Source: a virus. Taken from it: DNA of 64,000 nt. Positions 35,194 through 43,590 of the stretch are shown piece by piece (positions within the stretch are counted from its first letter, which is position 1; every line of letters begins with the position of its first letter). The notes beneath the pieces were generated by a model. The model did no database searches. It saw only the letters and a list, made by a program, of their open reading frames with translations, and was not told the DNA's origin. The translations under genes and the position numbers were made by a program. The DNA is taken from positions 103,581 to 167,580 of IMG/VR virus record IMGVR_UViG_3300002231_001563; one strand, given 5' to 3'.

Positions 35194-35526
35194 ATGAAAG
35201 CTATAGCGTGGAAGTTGTATATAAAAAATGAAAAGGTACTCTACGTCCTTCAGGTTGAGGGTATCGATGGAAAACGCAAAGAAAACAAATTGCTTCGCGA
35301 ATTAAAAAACTGGAAGAATTATGGGGAAGGGTATGACGTTAAGGGAAAATCTAAAATGCTGATGTTTAAGAATTACTTTGAGAGCGACGACGCCTGGAAA
35401 GACTGGGCGCGCCAATTTCCCTATGAGTTAGCGGAGGTCGGAAAGAGCGGCAAATTAAAGCCATATAAGCTGGGCCTCGCATATATTGAGTTACAAGAGA
35501 AACGCCGCCAGAGAGGTACAAAATGA
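35194..35526 (+). CDS. Hypothetical protein upstream of ClpP
   Basis: A 110-residue, lysine-rich protein ('MKAIAWKLYIKNEKVLYVLQV', later 'DAWKDWARQFPYELAEVGK'). GGAG lies nine bases before the ATG. It overlaps the ClpP-like gene by four bases, so the two are probably translated together. No family recognised. Confidence 0.5.
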   Translation: MKAIAWKLYIKNEKVLYVLQVEGIDGKRKENKLLRELKNWKNYGEGYDVKGKSKMLMFKNYFESDDAWKDWARQFPYELAEVGKSGKLKPYKLGLAYIELQEKRRQRGTK

Positions 35527-36098
35527 CGGATGTAGATTTGGATAATGAGATGGAACATGAAGCAGAGGCGCCACCGCCGCCCCCTCCCACTGAGCCACGC
35601 GCCTTGGGATTATTTCATGATATCGACGAGAAGAAGGCCGAAGAGCTTATTTATGCCCTGCGCCTCTATAGTGCCGATTCTTCAGAGGATATCGAGATGT
35701 ATGTCTCTACCAACGGAGGTAGCGCCTGTGATATGTTTGCGATTTATGATTTCATGCGCGAGATACAGCAGGAGGTGGATATCTCTACCTATGGCTTGGG
35801 AAAAGTCATGTCTGCGGGGGTACTATTACTAGCCGCTGGAACCAAGGGAAAAAGAAAAATCGGCCGTTTCTGTCGCGTCATGATTCATTCGGTTATCGGC
35901 GGCAACGCGGGCGCACTTAATGATTTAAAAAACGAAATGAAAGAAATTCAAGAAATTCAGGATCTCTACATCGAAGCACTATGTCAAGAGACAAATTTTA
36001 CTCGCCACAGGTTAAAGAAGTTGTTTGAGAAAAACGTCAATGTCTATTTGTCAGCCGAAGACGCAGTGGAGTATGGTATTGCTGATATTATTGTTTAA
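35523..36098 (+). CDS. ClpP-like serine protease
   Basis: A 191-residue member of the ClpP fold. The first 28 residues are acidic and then proline-rich ('PPPPPPTEP'). The serine region is 'GKVMSAGVLLLAAG' (Ser97) and the histidine region 'RVMIHSVIGG' (His122), both aligned to E. coli positions. The Asp of the triad, which sits before 'FLSAPEAVEYG' in E. coli, is Asn173 here ('NVYLSAEDAVEYGIAD'). The head and handle helices are present. It may be a prohead or regulatory protease, working alone or with host ClpX/A; activity is uncertain because of the Asn. Confidence 0.8.
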   Translation: MTDVDLDNEMEHEAEAPPPPPPTEPRALGLFHDIDEKKAEELIYALRLYSADSSEDIEMYVSTNGGSACDMFAIYDFMREIQQEVDISTYGLGKVMSAGVLLLAAGTKGKRKIGRFCRVMIHSVIGGNAGALNDLKNEMKEIQEIQDLYIEALCQETNFTRHRLKKLFEKNVNVYLSAEDAVEYGIADIIV

Positions 36099-36109
36099 GG
36101 GAGAAAAAC

Positions 36110-36751
36110 ATGCCAGTTTTAAAGGGCTTGCATGCACGACTTATTACCGAACAGGTTAAGAGAGTCTTAAAAGCCAAAAATTATGTATATTTTGATGGAA
36201 ATATTCCATGGAATGTGAATATTATTGGAGTCAGGGCCAGCGACCGATTGGCAGATTCCTTTGATGATACCATTCTCGTGTTATACCGTAACAAGAAGGG
36301 GGAGAACGAGGTGTTTTCCACCCGCATCACCACTGATCCCTCGACCTACTACCTTATTGATCATCCGGTGAACCCTAGCGGGACAGCTATATTGGTCCCA
36401 GCCCAATATCGGGGAGTATATAAGGTGGATATCCATGCAAAAAACAACCCCAGTTTCGCGCACGAAGCGCTGTGTCAGCGCAATGGTCCGGTCCAAGTAT
36501 ATCGAGATAATAATAGGGATCATATCCTAGACCATGATCCTGACTCGGTAGAACAGGGGTGGTTTGGAATAAATATTCATCAAGCCAAGTCGGGCGAGAC
36601 GAGATATGTAGGCTCCTACTCCGCTGGTTGTCAAGTTTTTAAGAACAGCACTGAATTTAAAAAATTCCTAGAAATTATTAAACGAAGCAGGGACTCTCTT
36701 GGTAACAGTTTTACCTATACTCTCTTGGAAGAAAGTGATTTTGAGGACTAA
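36110..36751 (+). CDS. Putative L,D-transpeptidase-like cell-wall enzyme (candidate lysin)
   Basis: A 213-residue protein. Near residue 160 it reads 'GINIHQA' followed 14 residues later by 'SYSAGCQVF', resembling the His-x-Ser-x-Gly-Cys active site of YkuD-type transpeptidases and some peptidoglycan-directed enzymes. The rest is compact and charged, with no signal peptide. It could serve as endolysin or as a peptidoglycan-remodelling virion enzyme, but the motif is partial. GGGAG lies before the ATG and the gene is close to ClpP. Confidence 0.42.
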   Translation: MPVLKGLHARLITEQVKRVLKAKNYVYFDGNIPWNVNIIGVRASDRLADSFDDTILVLYRNKKGENEVFSTRITTDPSTYYLIDHPVNPSGTAILVPAQYRGVYKVDIHAKNNPSFAHEALCQRNGPVQVYRDNNRDHILDHDPDSVEQGWFGINIHQAKSGETRYVGSYSAGCQVFKNSTEFKKFLEIIKRSRDSLGNSFTYTLLEESDFED

Positions 36752-36759
36752 TTAGTAAT

Positions 36760-38535
36760 ATGAAAGAACTAGATACATTAATCGAAAAGCAGTACAAACA
36801 GAGGCGCCCCTCGTCACAGCCCCACCTTGGTGTCGAGGAATTAATCAAGTTAGTGGAATCTGTCTATACTACTTTGCCGGCTATTCTGTCGGAAGAAGCG
36901 GCACCCCAAGCCACCAAGACCGATTCTCGCTCGTATACTCTGAGCCTCATTCCTATGCCCCAATTTTCCGAAATTGCGTGGGGTACCCTCACCACACCGG
37001 AAAAGGGTGGCGAGCCCATGGTTGGCGCCTCGGATTTCCGCAAAGAACTTAGCCAGTACATGGGTAATATTGGAGGTGGAAAAGACTTGCGTGGCAAGAT
37101 CGAGGAATTAAACGCATTTTATCGCGGTGAACTCGCGCCTACTAATTTTACAAGCCAGAGCGACAAGATCAGTAAGTATTTATCGTATCTCGTATTTTAT
37201 AAAACTTTAACATCCATCTTTACGGGCTTCAACGCTTCATCAGCTGGCTTTTTATTCGAGCCTTTTCTGGCTATTCTGTTGGATGCGCAGACGGGAGAGC
37301 AGATTCCCGCATCTGGAGCGAGCACCATTGCTGACTTTCGGATTTATGATGGCAGCCGCCCCATCTCTCTTAAAGCCTATACCCACGATCAACTCAAGGT
37401 GGGCGGCTCCTTTCGAATGCTGATTGATGATTTAGTGGGGAAATACCCGGTAATGGAATATATTTGTGTCACCAAGGAAATGGAAAAGGGAAGTAACAAC
37501 CCTTTGTCTGTTCAGGGGAAGCTGCATTTTATGGCATTTAATTTCACCCTAGAAAATGTGGCAGACATCATTTATTATGTGAGTGGCGGAAAGCATCGTT
37601 CAATACTTCAGCTACCCAAGGCCTTTTGGGACGCTGATATTGCAGAGAAAGCTACGAGCGAAGACTTCGCGTCATTCTTAAAGATGCCTTCTAAGTCTGA
37701 AATTAACGTCCCTTTTCTTATTGAAGAGTTCGATAAGATGCTTAAAAGCTCCCTCGCCTCCGCTGGATTATCTTCAGCCGATTCCGAAAAAGTTCTTAAT
37801 CATTTCTATAATTATGCAGTCGACCGGACTACCGGAACTTACCACGCTAATGGTAAACTCTTCGTCAAGGGGCAGACGAAGGCGGCTCCGCCCATGACGG
37901 GCAGCGGACGCTATCCCGGCGTCTATAAAACTCTCTATGATGCGATCGCCAACCAACAAGATATGGACGATACAGTCACCCTGGAGGTGGTTGTCGCTGC
38001 CCTCGATAAGGCGCTATCGCGTTATCGTAAATTTATTGATGGTGGGTCGAGTAAGAAAAAAGAAAAAGCATCCCCCCAAAGTCTAAAGGTCAAAGAGTTA
38101 AATTATCAATCGCCGGAAAAGAGCTACCAGCGCTTGGTGGAATTACGCCAAACCTCCATAGATGCTTACAAGGTCGCGCTGCAAAGTTTGCGCGGAGTAA
38201 TTCACAATGACCAATTTGAATTAAGTGAAAAATCCTTACTCAAAAACCTTCCTACAATTCCAACGCAGGATAATTTGTTTCCTTATGGGAGATACCAAGT
38301 GGGCGACATTGAGATAGGGCGGGAGAATATACAGCAGGTGCTTAATAGGTGTATCGTCGAATTAAACAATTCCATTTTAGATATTTTTGCCAGCCTCAAG
38401 GGCCTGACTGATAATCTAAACGAATATGTGGCCGGAGGCCTCGAAGACGACGCCCTAGTTACCAATCCCGAAACCGGAGCCCGCGCCGAGGCTCAAAATA
38501 TTGACAAGAAAACAACAGATTTAGTTTCAGAATAG
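36760..38535 (+). CDS. Large hypothetical protein with possible PD-(D/E)XK nuclease core
   Basis: A 591-residue protein of unknown function. In the segment ~160-220 there is 'GFLFEPFLAILL', then 'STIADFRIYDG' and 'PISLKAYTHDQL'. A conserved-looking Glu, an Asp and 'SLK' occur in the order of PD-(D/E)XK nucleases, with Ser in place of the usual acidic residue. The C-terminal 150 residues are helical (QRLVELRQTSIDAYKVALQS). May be a restriction-type or packaging-related nuclease, or merely a structural protein. No metal-ligand pair has been confirmed. Confidence 0.35.
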   Translation: MKELDTLIEKQYKQRRPSSQPHLGVEELIKLVESVYTTLPAILSEEAAPQATKTDSRSYTLSLIPMPQFSEIAWGTLTTPEKGGEPMVGASDFRKELSQYMGNIGGGKDLRGKIEELNAFYRGELAPTNFTSQSDKISKYLSYLVFYKTLTSIFTGFNASSAGFLFEPFLAILLDAQTGEQIPASGASTIADFRIYDGSRPISLKAYTHDQLKVGGSFRMLIDDLVGKYPVMEYICVTKEMEKGSNNPLSVQGKLHFMAFNFTLENVADIIYYVSGGKHRSILQLPKAFWDADIAEKATSEDFASFLKMPSKSEINVPFLIEEFDKMLKSSLASAGLSSADSEKVLNHFYNYAVDRTTGTYHANGKLFVKGQTKAAPPMTGSGRYPGVYKTLYDAIANQQDMDDTVTLEVVVAALDKALSRYRKFIDGGSSKKKEKASPQSLKVKELNYQSPEKSYQRLVELRQTSIDAYKVALQSLRGVIHNDQFELSEKSLLKNLPTIPTQDNLFPYGRYQVGDIEIGRENIQQVLNRCIVELNNSILDIFASLKGLTDNLNEYVAGGLEDDALVTNPETGARAEAQNIDKKTTDLVSE

Positions 38536-38546
38536 AAAAATAACCC

Positions 38547-38575
38547 TTGACTTTTACATAAAAAGTGTTTATAAT
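38547..38575 (+). promoter_or_regulatory. Promoter for groEL (TTGACT-N17-TATAAT)
   Basis: TTGACT at 38547-38552, 17 bases, TATAAT at 38570-38575, eleven bases after the previous stop and 30 bases before the GroEL start. It gives groEL its own transcript. Confidence 0.75.
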
Positions 38576-38604
38576 TATAATAGATAAACTTATAGAGGTG
38601 TCAA

Positions 38605-40185
38605 TTGACAAAACATTATAGTGACGGCTCAGCCCTGAGCCAAAAGATTCTGTGTGGAGTAAATAAACTGGCAGACAACGTAGCAGCTACTCTTGGCCCA
38701 CGCGGAAGAAATGTTATTTTACAAGAGAAGGGTAAGCGCCCCATCATTACCAAAGACGGAGTAACAGTCGCTGGCTTCGTAGACCTAGAGGATCCCATCG
38801 AGAACGCAGGGGCACAAATTATAAAGCAGGCAGCCGCTCAAACTAATCTGGATGCAGGTGACGGCACGACTACTGCCACAGTCTTATCTCGCTCCCTACT
38901 GGTGAATGCCCAGAAGTATATTTCAGCCGGAGTTCCTCCTGTGGAATTGCAACGCGGCATGGAGAAGGCCACTGCTGCCCTTATTGAGGCCCTCCAAGCT
39001 TCTGCCTCACCCATCTCCGATGAAGATTCAATCGCCCATGTGGCCACAATTTCAGCCAATAACGATAGGCAAATTGGAAATTTGATTGCCAAAGCTGTTG
39101 CAGCCGCCGGCAAAGATGGGGCGATCACTGTGGAGGAGGCCCGATCTTTTCAGACCTCCCTTGATTTAGTGGAAGGCTTTCGTATGGACGCGGGCTTCGC
39201 AGCGACAGCTTTTATAACCGATGACCGCCGTGGCGCCACAGTATATGATGAGCCCCTGATCCTGGTCACTGATGAGAAGATAGATCAAGTGCAAGATATT
39301 ATGGGAGTCATGGAGTTAGCTGCCAGGGAATCCAGGCCCCTCGTAATCGTTTGTGCCGATATTGAGGGGCAGCCCTTGAGTACCCTTATTATTAATCAAA
39401 TCAAGGGCAAGTTGCGTTCTATCCCCATTAAAGCTCCTCGGTATGGAGAAGAGAGGCAGAACACGTTGAGGGATCTAGCTATATCCACGGGCGCGACTTT
39501 GATTAGTCGGGCCAATGGAAAAAAACTTCAAGAGGTGAAGCTGGTCGATTTTGGAACAGCCAGTCGAATCGACGTTACGAAATATCAAACCACTATTATC
39601 GGAGGCAAAGGGGATCCAGACCATATTGGCTCCCAACTCGCTGCTTTAAAGCAGGATTTAATCGATGAAGATAGCCTCCCTGAATGTGAAAAAATCCAAA
39701 ATCGCATAGCGCGTCTGGCCAGTGGTATTTCCGTTATTAGAGTTGGGGGATCGACTGAAATCGAGATGATTGAAAAGAAGCATCGTATTGAAGACGCCCT
39801 GGAAGCTGTCACAGCCGCCCAGGAGGAGGGCATTATCGCGGGAGGGGGCGCCGCCCTTATCCATGCCGCTGCGTCTCTTCACGTAGCCGTAGAGAGCGAG
39901 AATGAGCAGTTGGGGGTGGATTTAGTCAAGGCAGCTGTGGAAGCCCCATTGCGCCAAATGGCCCAGAATGCCGGAGAATCTCCAGATATTATTTGCCGTG
40001 AGGTAGTGACCCACGGCCCCGGCACGGGCTATAATTTTGTGACACGCCAGTTCGTTAATATGGTGGAGGCTGGTGTAATTGACCCCGTTAAGGTCACTAC
40101 GGCGGCCCTTCAGAATGCCACTTCGGTTGCGGGTACCCTTATTACGACGAATAACGCCATTATTCAGGGAGGGGGCACTACTTAA
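38605..40185 (+). CDS. GroEL-like chaperonin (Cpn60)
   Basis: A 526-residue chaperonin starting at TTG with GAGGTG upstream. It has 'VAATLGPRGRNVILQ' (~27), 'ITKDGVTVA' (~48), 'DAGDGTTTATVLSRSLL' (83-99) for ATP, 'GVPPVELQRGME' (~113), 'GAITVEEA', the apical substrate region around 'VEGFRMDAGFAATAFITD', and a C-terminal 'DVTKVTTAAL' type segment ('DPVKVTTAALQNATSVAG'). The Gly-Gly-Met tail of E. coli GroEL is absent (it ends GGGTT). It should make a folding ring with the GroES-like protein at 20999 or host GroES. Few phages carry one. Confidence 0.93.
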   Translation: MTKHYSDGSALSQKILCGVNKLADNVAATLGPRGRNVILQEKGKRPIITKDGVTVAGFVDLEDPIENAGAQIIKQAAAQTNLDAGDGTTTATVLSRSLLVNAQKYISAGVPPVELQRGMEKATAALIEALQASASPISDEDSIAHVATISANNDRQIGNLIAKAVAAAGKDGAITVEEARSFQTSLDLVEGFRMDAGFAATAFITDDRRGATVYDEPLILVTDEKIDQVQDIMGVMELAARESRPLVIVCADIEGQPLSTLIINQIKGKLRSIPIKAPRYGEERQNTLRDLAISTGATLISRANGKKLQEVKLVDFGTASRIDVTKYQTTIIGGKGDPDHIGSQLAALKQDLIDEDSLPECEKIQNRIARLASGISVIRVGGSTEIEMIEKKHRIEDALEAVTAAQEEGIIAGGGAALIHAAASLHVAVESENEQLGVDLVKAAVEAPLRQMAQNAGESPDIICREVVTHGPGTGYNFVTRQFVNMVEAGVIDPVKVTTAALQNATSVAGTLITTNNAIIQGGGTT

Positions 40186-40207
40186 ACGGGAAGTAGGAGG
40201 AACTTTC

Positions 40208-40486
40208 ATGGGCGAAAACGAAGAAATTAAAATTGATATTGTTGAACTAAACGGAAAGCTGGATCGCATGACGGATAGTTTAGACACCCTTAAAGAAAAA
40301 TGTGATGATATTGCAATCTGTGTCAATAAAGTCAAGAAGGCAGTCTATGAGCCCGACCAGGGCCTTTATGCGCGCCTCCGAGAACTAGAGCAATGGAAAG
40401 ATACCACAGCACGCGTGCTTTGGATTATTAGTACCAGCATTATTGGCTTGATGACAGCGACAATCTGGCACACATTCTTTAAATAA
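40208..40486 (+). CDS. Small coiled-coil protein with C-terminal membrane anchor (holin-like)
   Basis: A 92-residue protein. Residues ~8-45 form a coiled coil ('IVELNGKLDRMTDSLDTLKEK'), a middle charged helix has 'GLYARLRELEQWKDTTARVL', and the end is one hydrophobic segment 'WIISTSIIGLMTATIWHTFF'. This architecture is found in phage membrane proteins such as XhlA-type and holin-associated proteins. TAGGAGGA lies before ATG 40208; an upstream in-frame start at 40079 would lie inside groEL and is not used. Confidence 0.6.
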   Translation: MGENEEIKIDIVELNGKLDRMTDSLDTLKEKCDDIAICVNKVKKAVYEPDQGLYARLRELEQWKDTTARVLWIISTSIIGLMTATIWHTFFK

Positions 40487-40498
40487 AGCGAGGTAGGG

Positions 40499-40792
40499 GT
40501 GAGGGTGAATATTACTTACTCTGTAGAACTTGAGAAAGTACAAAGTGAAATTAGAAAATTTATTTTAGAATGTATGGAAAGCACGATGGATCTCCGAGCT
40601 ACCCTAGAGGAAGCATCCGAAGCAACGCCCCTGGAGGCCATTGAGGGCCTCAGTGAGGCACGGACTCGTCTTTATGGACTAGATGTGCGCCTGGAGGAGT
40701 GTATCCGTGTGCTGGGGGGTTATATTGATGTTAAAGCACAACTGATGGCCCAAGCCAACTCGACACCGGAGGAGGGAGATGGTGAGCTTTAA
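40499..40792 (+). CDS. Hypothetical helical protein
   Basis: A 97-residue protein starting at GTG with AGGTAGGG just before. It is acidic and helical ('ELEKVQSEIRKFILECMES', 'ATLEEASEATPLEAIEGL'). It ends in the ribosome site of the next gene. No family recognised; likely a small accessory protein. Confidence 0.5.
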   Translation: MRVNITYSVELEKVQSEIRKFILECMESTMDLRATLEEASEATPLEAIEGLSEARTRLYGLDVRLEECIRVLGGYIDVKAQLMAQANSTPEEGDGEL

Positions 40793-41015
40793 ATTCCAAA
40801 AAGGAGAATACCTACACGTACCTTCGGGCGCCCGCCTACTTAAGCTTAATGGTCGCGGAGAGTTGTTGACCTTTGTGATGGCAGAAAGGCCTCTGGCCTT
40901 GATGTGCCTGGGGCATGAGAGTGAATATTGTGAGGTATTCTATGGAGGGGAGAAGTATATGATTGAAGAAAGAGCAGCCTATAAAATGGAGAAAGAAGAT
41001 GATCGAGCACGTTAA
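40779..41015 (+). CDS. Small protein with SH3-like N-terminal motif
   Basis: A 78-residue protein starting 'VSFKFQKGEYLHVPSGARLL' after GGAGGGAG. The 'F..KGEYL' beginning is like the family of small proteins found between 48 and 61 kb, but it lies far from them. A mid-segment 'LLTFVMAERPLALMCLGHE' is hydrophobic. It overlaps its neighbours on both sides. Confidence 0.45.
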   Translation: MVSFKFQKGEYLHVPSGARLLKLNGRGELLTFVMAERPLALMCLGHESEYCEVFYGGEKYMIEERAAYKMEKEDDRAR

Positions 41016-41298
41016 GTTGGTAGAAGTTTACAACAGATCCGGGAACGGCACAATCCGTGACTACACCGTTCGATCGGTGTACATAAACCCAGTACATGTG
41101 GTATGTTTGCGCGAAGATCCGGGAGCCGAAAGACTCTTAGCTGAGGGTAAGTTGCCCGATGATTTAGACCCTCGTCAAGAGTTTACTAAAGTGACGCTCA
41201 ATAAAGGGGCAACTGGCCAAGACATTACGGTTGTTGGCCGCATTCATGATATTCATGAGAAGCTATACGGCACGAATCGTACATTGCTAAAGGGGTAG
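40999..41298 (+). CDS. Hypothetical protein
   Basis: A 99-residue protein from ATG 40999 with GAGAAAG upstream. It has a strand-rich N-terminus ('EHVKLVEVYNRSGNG', 'YTVRSVYINPVHVVCL') that could be a small barrel with 'RSVYINP', then an acidic loop and a C-terminal 'VTLNKGATGQDITVVG'. It belongs to the same overlapping small-gene run. Confidence 0.45.
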   Translation: MIEHVKLVEVYNRSGNGTIRDYTVRSVYINPVHVVCLREDPGAERLLAEGKLPDDLDPRQEFTKVTLNKGATGQDITVVGRIHDIHEKLYGTNRTLLKG

Positions 41299-41300
41299 GT

Positions 41301-41729
41301 ATGGAGATTATATGCTCCTTTAAAGAAGTGGATGAGTATAATGGCCTGTTTGATGTCGAAGACGCTAAGAAGAAATATGGCCGCTACGATGCAGGGAATT
41401 TGAATGTCAAGGGCCTCGGCCATGATAAGTGGGCTGTGGTGGCCACCCTCTTGCCCGAACGGCAAGTGGCATCTTATATGGAGGAGGGGTTAACCCTCCA
41501 GGAAGTAGTCGATGGTTGCTTCGAACACCTCAATCAGCCACCCACGCGAAGGTCTCGCAAGCCGAAATACGGCCTTTTGTCCCCTCGTTACTATGTTTAC
41601 TTAGAGAAGGAGGGGACTATTAGTGTCTCGTTTACGACCACGGATCGGAATAATAAATATTTCTGGGGTCGTGGTCGCAAGCAATCAGGCCGCAAGCTCT
41701 CTAAGCGAGGCCGGCCCCGGAAGAAATAA
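41301..41729 (+). CDS. Hypothetical basic protein
   Basis: A 142-residue protein. The N-terminal two thirds are mixed; the last 25 residues are very basic (GRGRKQSGRKLSKRGRPRKK), which suggests nucleic-acid contact. No catalytic motif is visible. It starts two bases after the previous stop, preceded by GGGGTAGG, and stands before the zincin gene. Confidence 0.45.
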   Translation: MEIICSFKEVDEYNGLFDVEDAKKKYGRYDAGNLNVKGLGHDKWAVVATLLPERQVASYMEEGLTLQEVVDGCFEHLNQPPTRRSRKPKYGLLSPRYYVYLEKEGTISVSFTTTDRNNKYFWGRGRKQSGRKLSKRGRPRKK

Positions 41730-41730
41730 A

Positions 41731-42228
41731 ATGACCAGAGATGAAAAATTACTTCAAGATATCCAATGTGTTGAGTTTTATTTAGCCGACCAGTTTGGGG
41801 TGATGGTTGATTTTGATGAAGGTGGCCAAAATGAGTATTGGTTTGACCCCGGAGATGATGAGGATGCCGGAGTGATTTCCATTGATTCCTCCATGGATTT
41901 ATTGGAACAGCTATATGTTCTGTTGCACGAGGCGGGGCATGTGAAAATCCGGACCCAACCAGATTTTATGGCACGGTTCCCCGATAGCAACCGTCACAGT
42001 CTCTCGGGCCGCATCGAGATTTTGCGCGAAGAGGTGGCGGCGTGGAATGAGGCAGCTCTTTTAATTGATAAATTTGGAATAGCCAGAAGTACGCATTTTG
42101 ACGAGATAAGTTGGCGTAACAATTACCGCGATGCCCTGAGTAAGTACGCCCAGTGGGTGGCCACCGGCGACACCGACACCACGAATTTTAAGATAGCGCT
42201 ACGAGGCCCATGGTCCAGGGCCATCTAG
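41731..42228 (+). CDS. Small HExxH metallopeptidase-like protein
   Basis: A 165-residue protein. 'LYVLLHEAGHVKI' (around residue 65-77) carries HExxH and a downstream 'EEVAAWNEAAL' with a Glu-containing helix that could be the third zinc ligand, as in ImmA/IrrE or SprT-type zincins. Phage and host versions often cleave regulatory proteins. Start ATG 41731 is chosen; the longer in-frame ATG at 41623 lies inside the previous gene. Its start is one base after the previous stop. Confidence 0.6.
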   Translation: MTRDEKLLQDIQCVEFYLADQFGVMVDFDEGGQNEYWFDPGDDEDAGVISIDSSMDLLEQLYVLLHEAGHVKIRTQPDFMARFPDSNRHSLSGRIEILREEVAAWNEAALLIDKFGIARSTHFDEISWRNNYRDALSKYAQWVATGDTDTTNFKIALRGPWSRAI

Positions 42229-42276
42229 GGCTACAATAAAAGAGTTTTCAACAAACCATTTCAGGAGGACGTTACG

Positions 42277-42621
42277 ATGAACGACCAGCACATTAAGATC
42301 GACAAGCCTTGGGGGCATGAGATAATTTGGGCTCACACGGATACTTATGTAGGGAAGCTGCTGCACATAACCAATGGGTGCCGCCTTTCTCGACAGTACC
42401 ACCGACAGAAGGAAGAGACTGTGTATGTCTTGAAAGGGATATTATACAATTATGATGCCGATGGACACGTCCAGCGCATCCTTCCCGGCCAGTCTCTTCA
42501 CATTAAGCCGCGACAAATTCACCGGTTTGCGGCAATGGAAGGGAATGTGGAAGTTATAGAGGTCAGCACTAACCACTTACATGATGTTGTACGCATGGAA
42601 GATGACTACCGGAGAGAATAA
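42277..42621 (+). CDS. Cupin, mannose-6-phosphate isomerase-like
   Basis: A 114-residue single-domain cupin. 'KPWGHEIIWAHTDTYVGKLL', then 'GCRLSRQYHRQKEETVYVLKG' and 'PGQSLHIKPRQIHRFAA' carry the His and Glu residues that bind a metal in the cupin barrel. 'EVSTNHLHDVVRMEDDY' is the ending seen in type-II phosphomannose isomerase domains. It may interconvert fructose-6-phosphate and mannose-6-phosphate, and so feed the phosphomannomutase at 45753. CAGGAGGA precedes the ATG. Confidence 0.72.
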   Translation: MNDQHIKIDKPWGHEIIWAHTDTYVGKLLHITNGCRLSRQYHRQKEETVYVLKGILYNYDADGHVQRILPGQSLHIKPRQIHRFAAMEGNVEVIEVSTNHLHDVVRMEDDYRRE

Positions 42622-42622
42622 T

Positions 42623-42970
42623 ATGACGCCCAAGTTGTATCTGGCATGTGCGTTGATCTTGTGCGGACATATCGTAGCCTGGTATGCGACCTACTCCCAG
42701 TTTATTTGGGCATGGTGCAAGGACAATATTATATACCTTCCCCTCATTTTTGCGCTCCCAACGAGTTATCTTTTTATATTTGGGATGAAATTTGCTGTCG
42801 AAGAGATGGGGGAAGCATGGGGTCCTCGGCTTCTTGGGTTTGGTCTGTCGTATTTAGTGTTTCCTTTTCTGACGTATTGGTATTTCAACGAAAGTATGTT
42901 TGAGCCCAAAACTTTAATTTGCGTCGTTTTATCTTTTGCTATCGTAGCAATTCAGGTATTTTGGAAATAA
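42623..42970 (+). CDS. Integral membrane protein
   Basis: A 115-residue protein with about four hydrophobic segments: 'LYLACALILCGHIVAWYATY', 'IIYLPLIFALPTSYLFIFGM', 'LLGFGLSYLVFPFLTYWYF' and 'LICVVLSFAIVAIQVFW'. ATG 42623 has GGAGAG upstream; the ATG at 42581 is internal to the preceding gene. It could be a holin or a host-membrane modifier, but no family is recognised. Confidence 0.55.
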   Translation: MTPKLYLACALILCGHIVAWYATYSQFIWAWCKDNIIYLPLIFALPTSYLFIFGMKFAVEEMGEAWGPRLLGFGLSYLVFPFLTYWYFNESMFEPKTLICVVLSFAIVAIQVFWK

Positions 42971-42975
42971 AATAA

Positions 42976-42985
42976 ACTATTTATA
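42976..42985 (+). promoter_or_regulatory. Candidate late promoter motif (ACTATTTATA)
   Basis: ACTATTTATA begins 25 bases before the start at 43001, six bases after the previous stop. It is the same core as at 2148, 33815 and 63897. Very short leader would result, as for T4-like late genes. Inference. Confidence 0.38.
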
Positions 42986-43000
42986 GGGTGGAGAAAAGAT

Positions 43001-43360
43001 ATGGAAATCTTAGATAAAGTGATAGACAACGCCCTGGAAGCCCTACAAGAAGAAAAATATAAATTAAGAACCTATCAGATTGAAATGTTATTGAGGATTG
43101 AGTCTGAATTCGGAGTAGAGGAAACCCTCCAGGATATCCGCTCAATTGGCGGCGTCACCGTAGTTACAGCTATAGATTCTATTTTTCGCGATAATAGTTC
43201 GAGCTACTTGAGTCGAGTGCGTGTAAAATTTCACCCTGCGCAGGACTCCACTACTGCCAAAACTTTCATTAAAGATCACTTATTGCCCGTTATTCGAAGC
43301 ACTGAAGTACCTGGATGCCGTGTCATCCGAGTTATCAATCAGCCCGAGAGGATATCATGA
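43001..43360 (+). CDS. Hypothetical protein
   Basis: A 119-residue protein with GGTGGAG nine bases ahead. It begins with a helix ('EILDKVIDNALEALQEE'), has 'KLRTYQIEMLLRIESEFG', and strands 'GGVTVVTAIDSIF' and 'SSYLSRVRVKFH' with an end 'VIRVINQPE'. It resembles a conserved small phage protein of unknown role. It overlaps the lipoprotein gene by four bases. Confidence 0.5.
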   Translation: MEILDKVIDNALEALQEEKYKLRTYQIEMLLRIESEFGVEETLQDIRSIGGVTVVTAIDSIFRDNSSSYLSRVRVKFHPAQDSTTAKTFIKDHLLPVIRSTEVPGCRVIRVINQPERIS

Positions 43361-43512
43361 TGAGATTTATTTTTCTCTTAGCGGTGGTGTGCGGTGTTTC
43401 GTGTATGGGAAAGAAAAAAGCCACCAACGCCGTGCCTACTCCTGTCGATCGCGATACCGGTCTCTTCGATGAGGGTGATTTGGATGATTTACCTGAAGCA
43501 GACATTAAATAG
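43357..43512 (+). CDS. Small lipoprotein-like peptide
   Basis: A 51-residue product starting 'MMRFIFLLAVVCGVSCMGKKK'. Residues 3-16 are a signal segment ending in a cysteine (GVSC), a loose lipobox. The mature part is acidic (DEGDLDDLPEAD). It is the first of three consecutive lipoprotein-type genes. ATG 43357 has GAGG upstream. Confidence 0.5.
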   Translation: MMRFIFLLAVVCGVSCMGKKKATNAVPTPVDRDTGLFDEGDLDDLPEADIK

Positions 43513-43590
43513 TTAAACTTTTGATTCTTTTCATGATACTTACTTATGGGGGATAATTGAGTTCCCCTGTTTTTAAGGGGTGACTATGAG

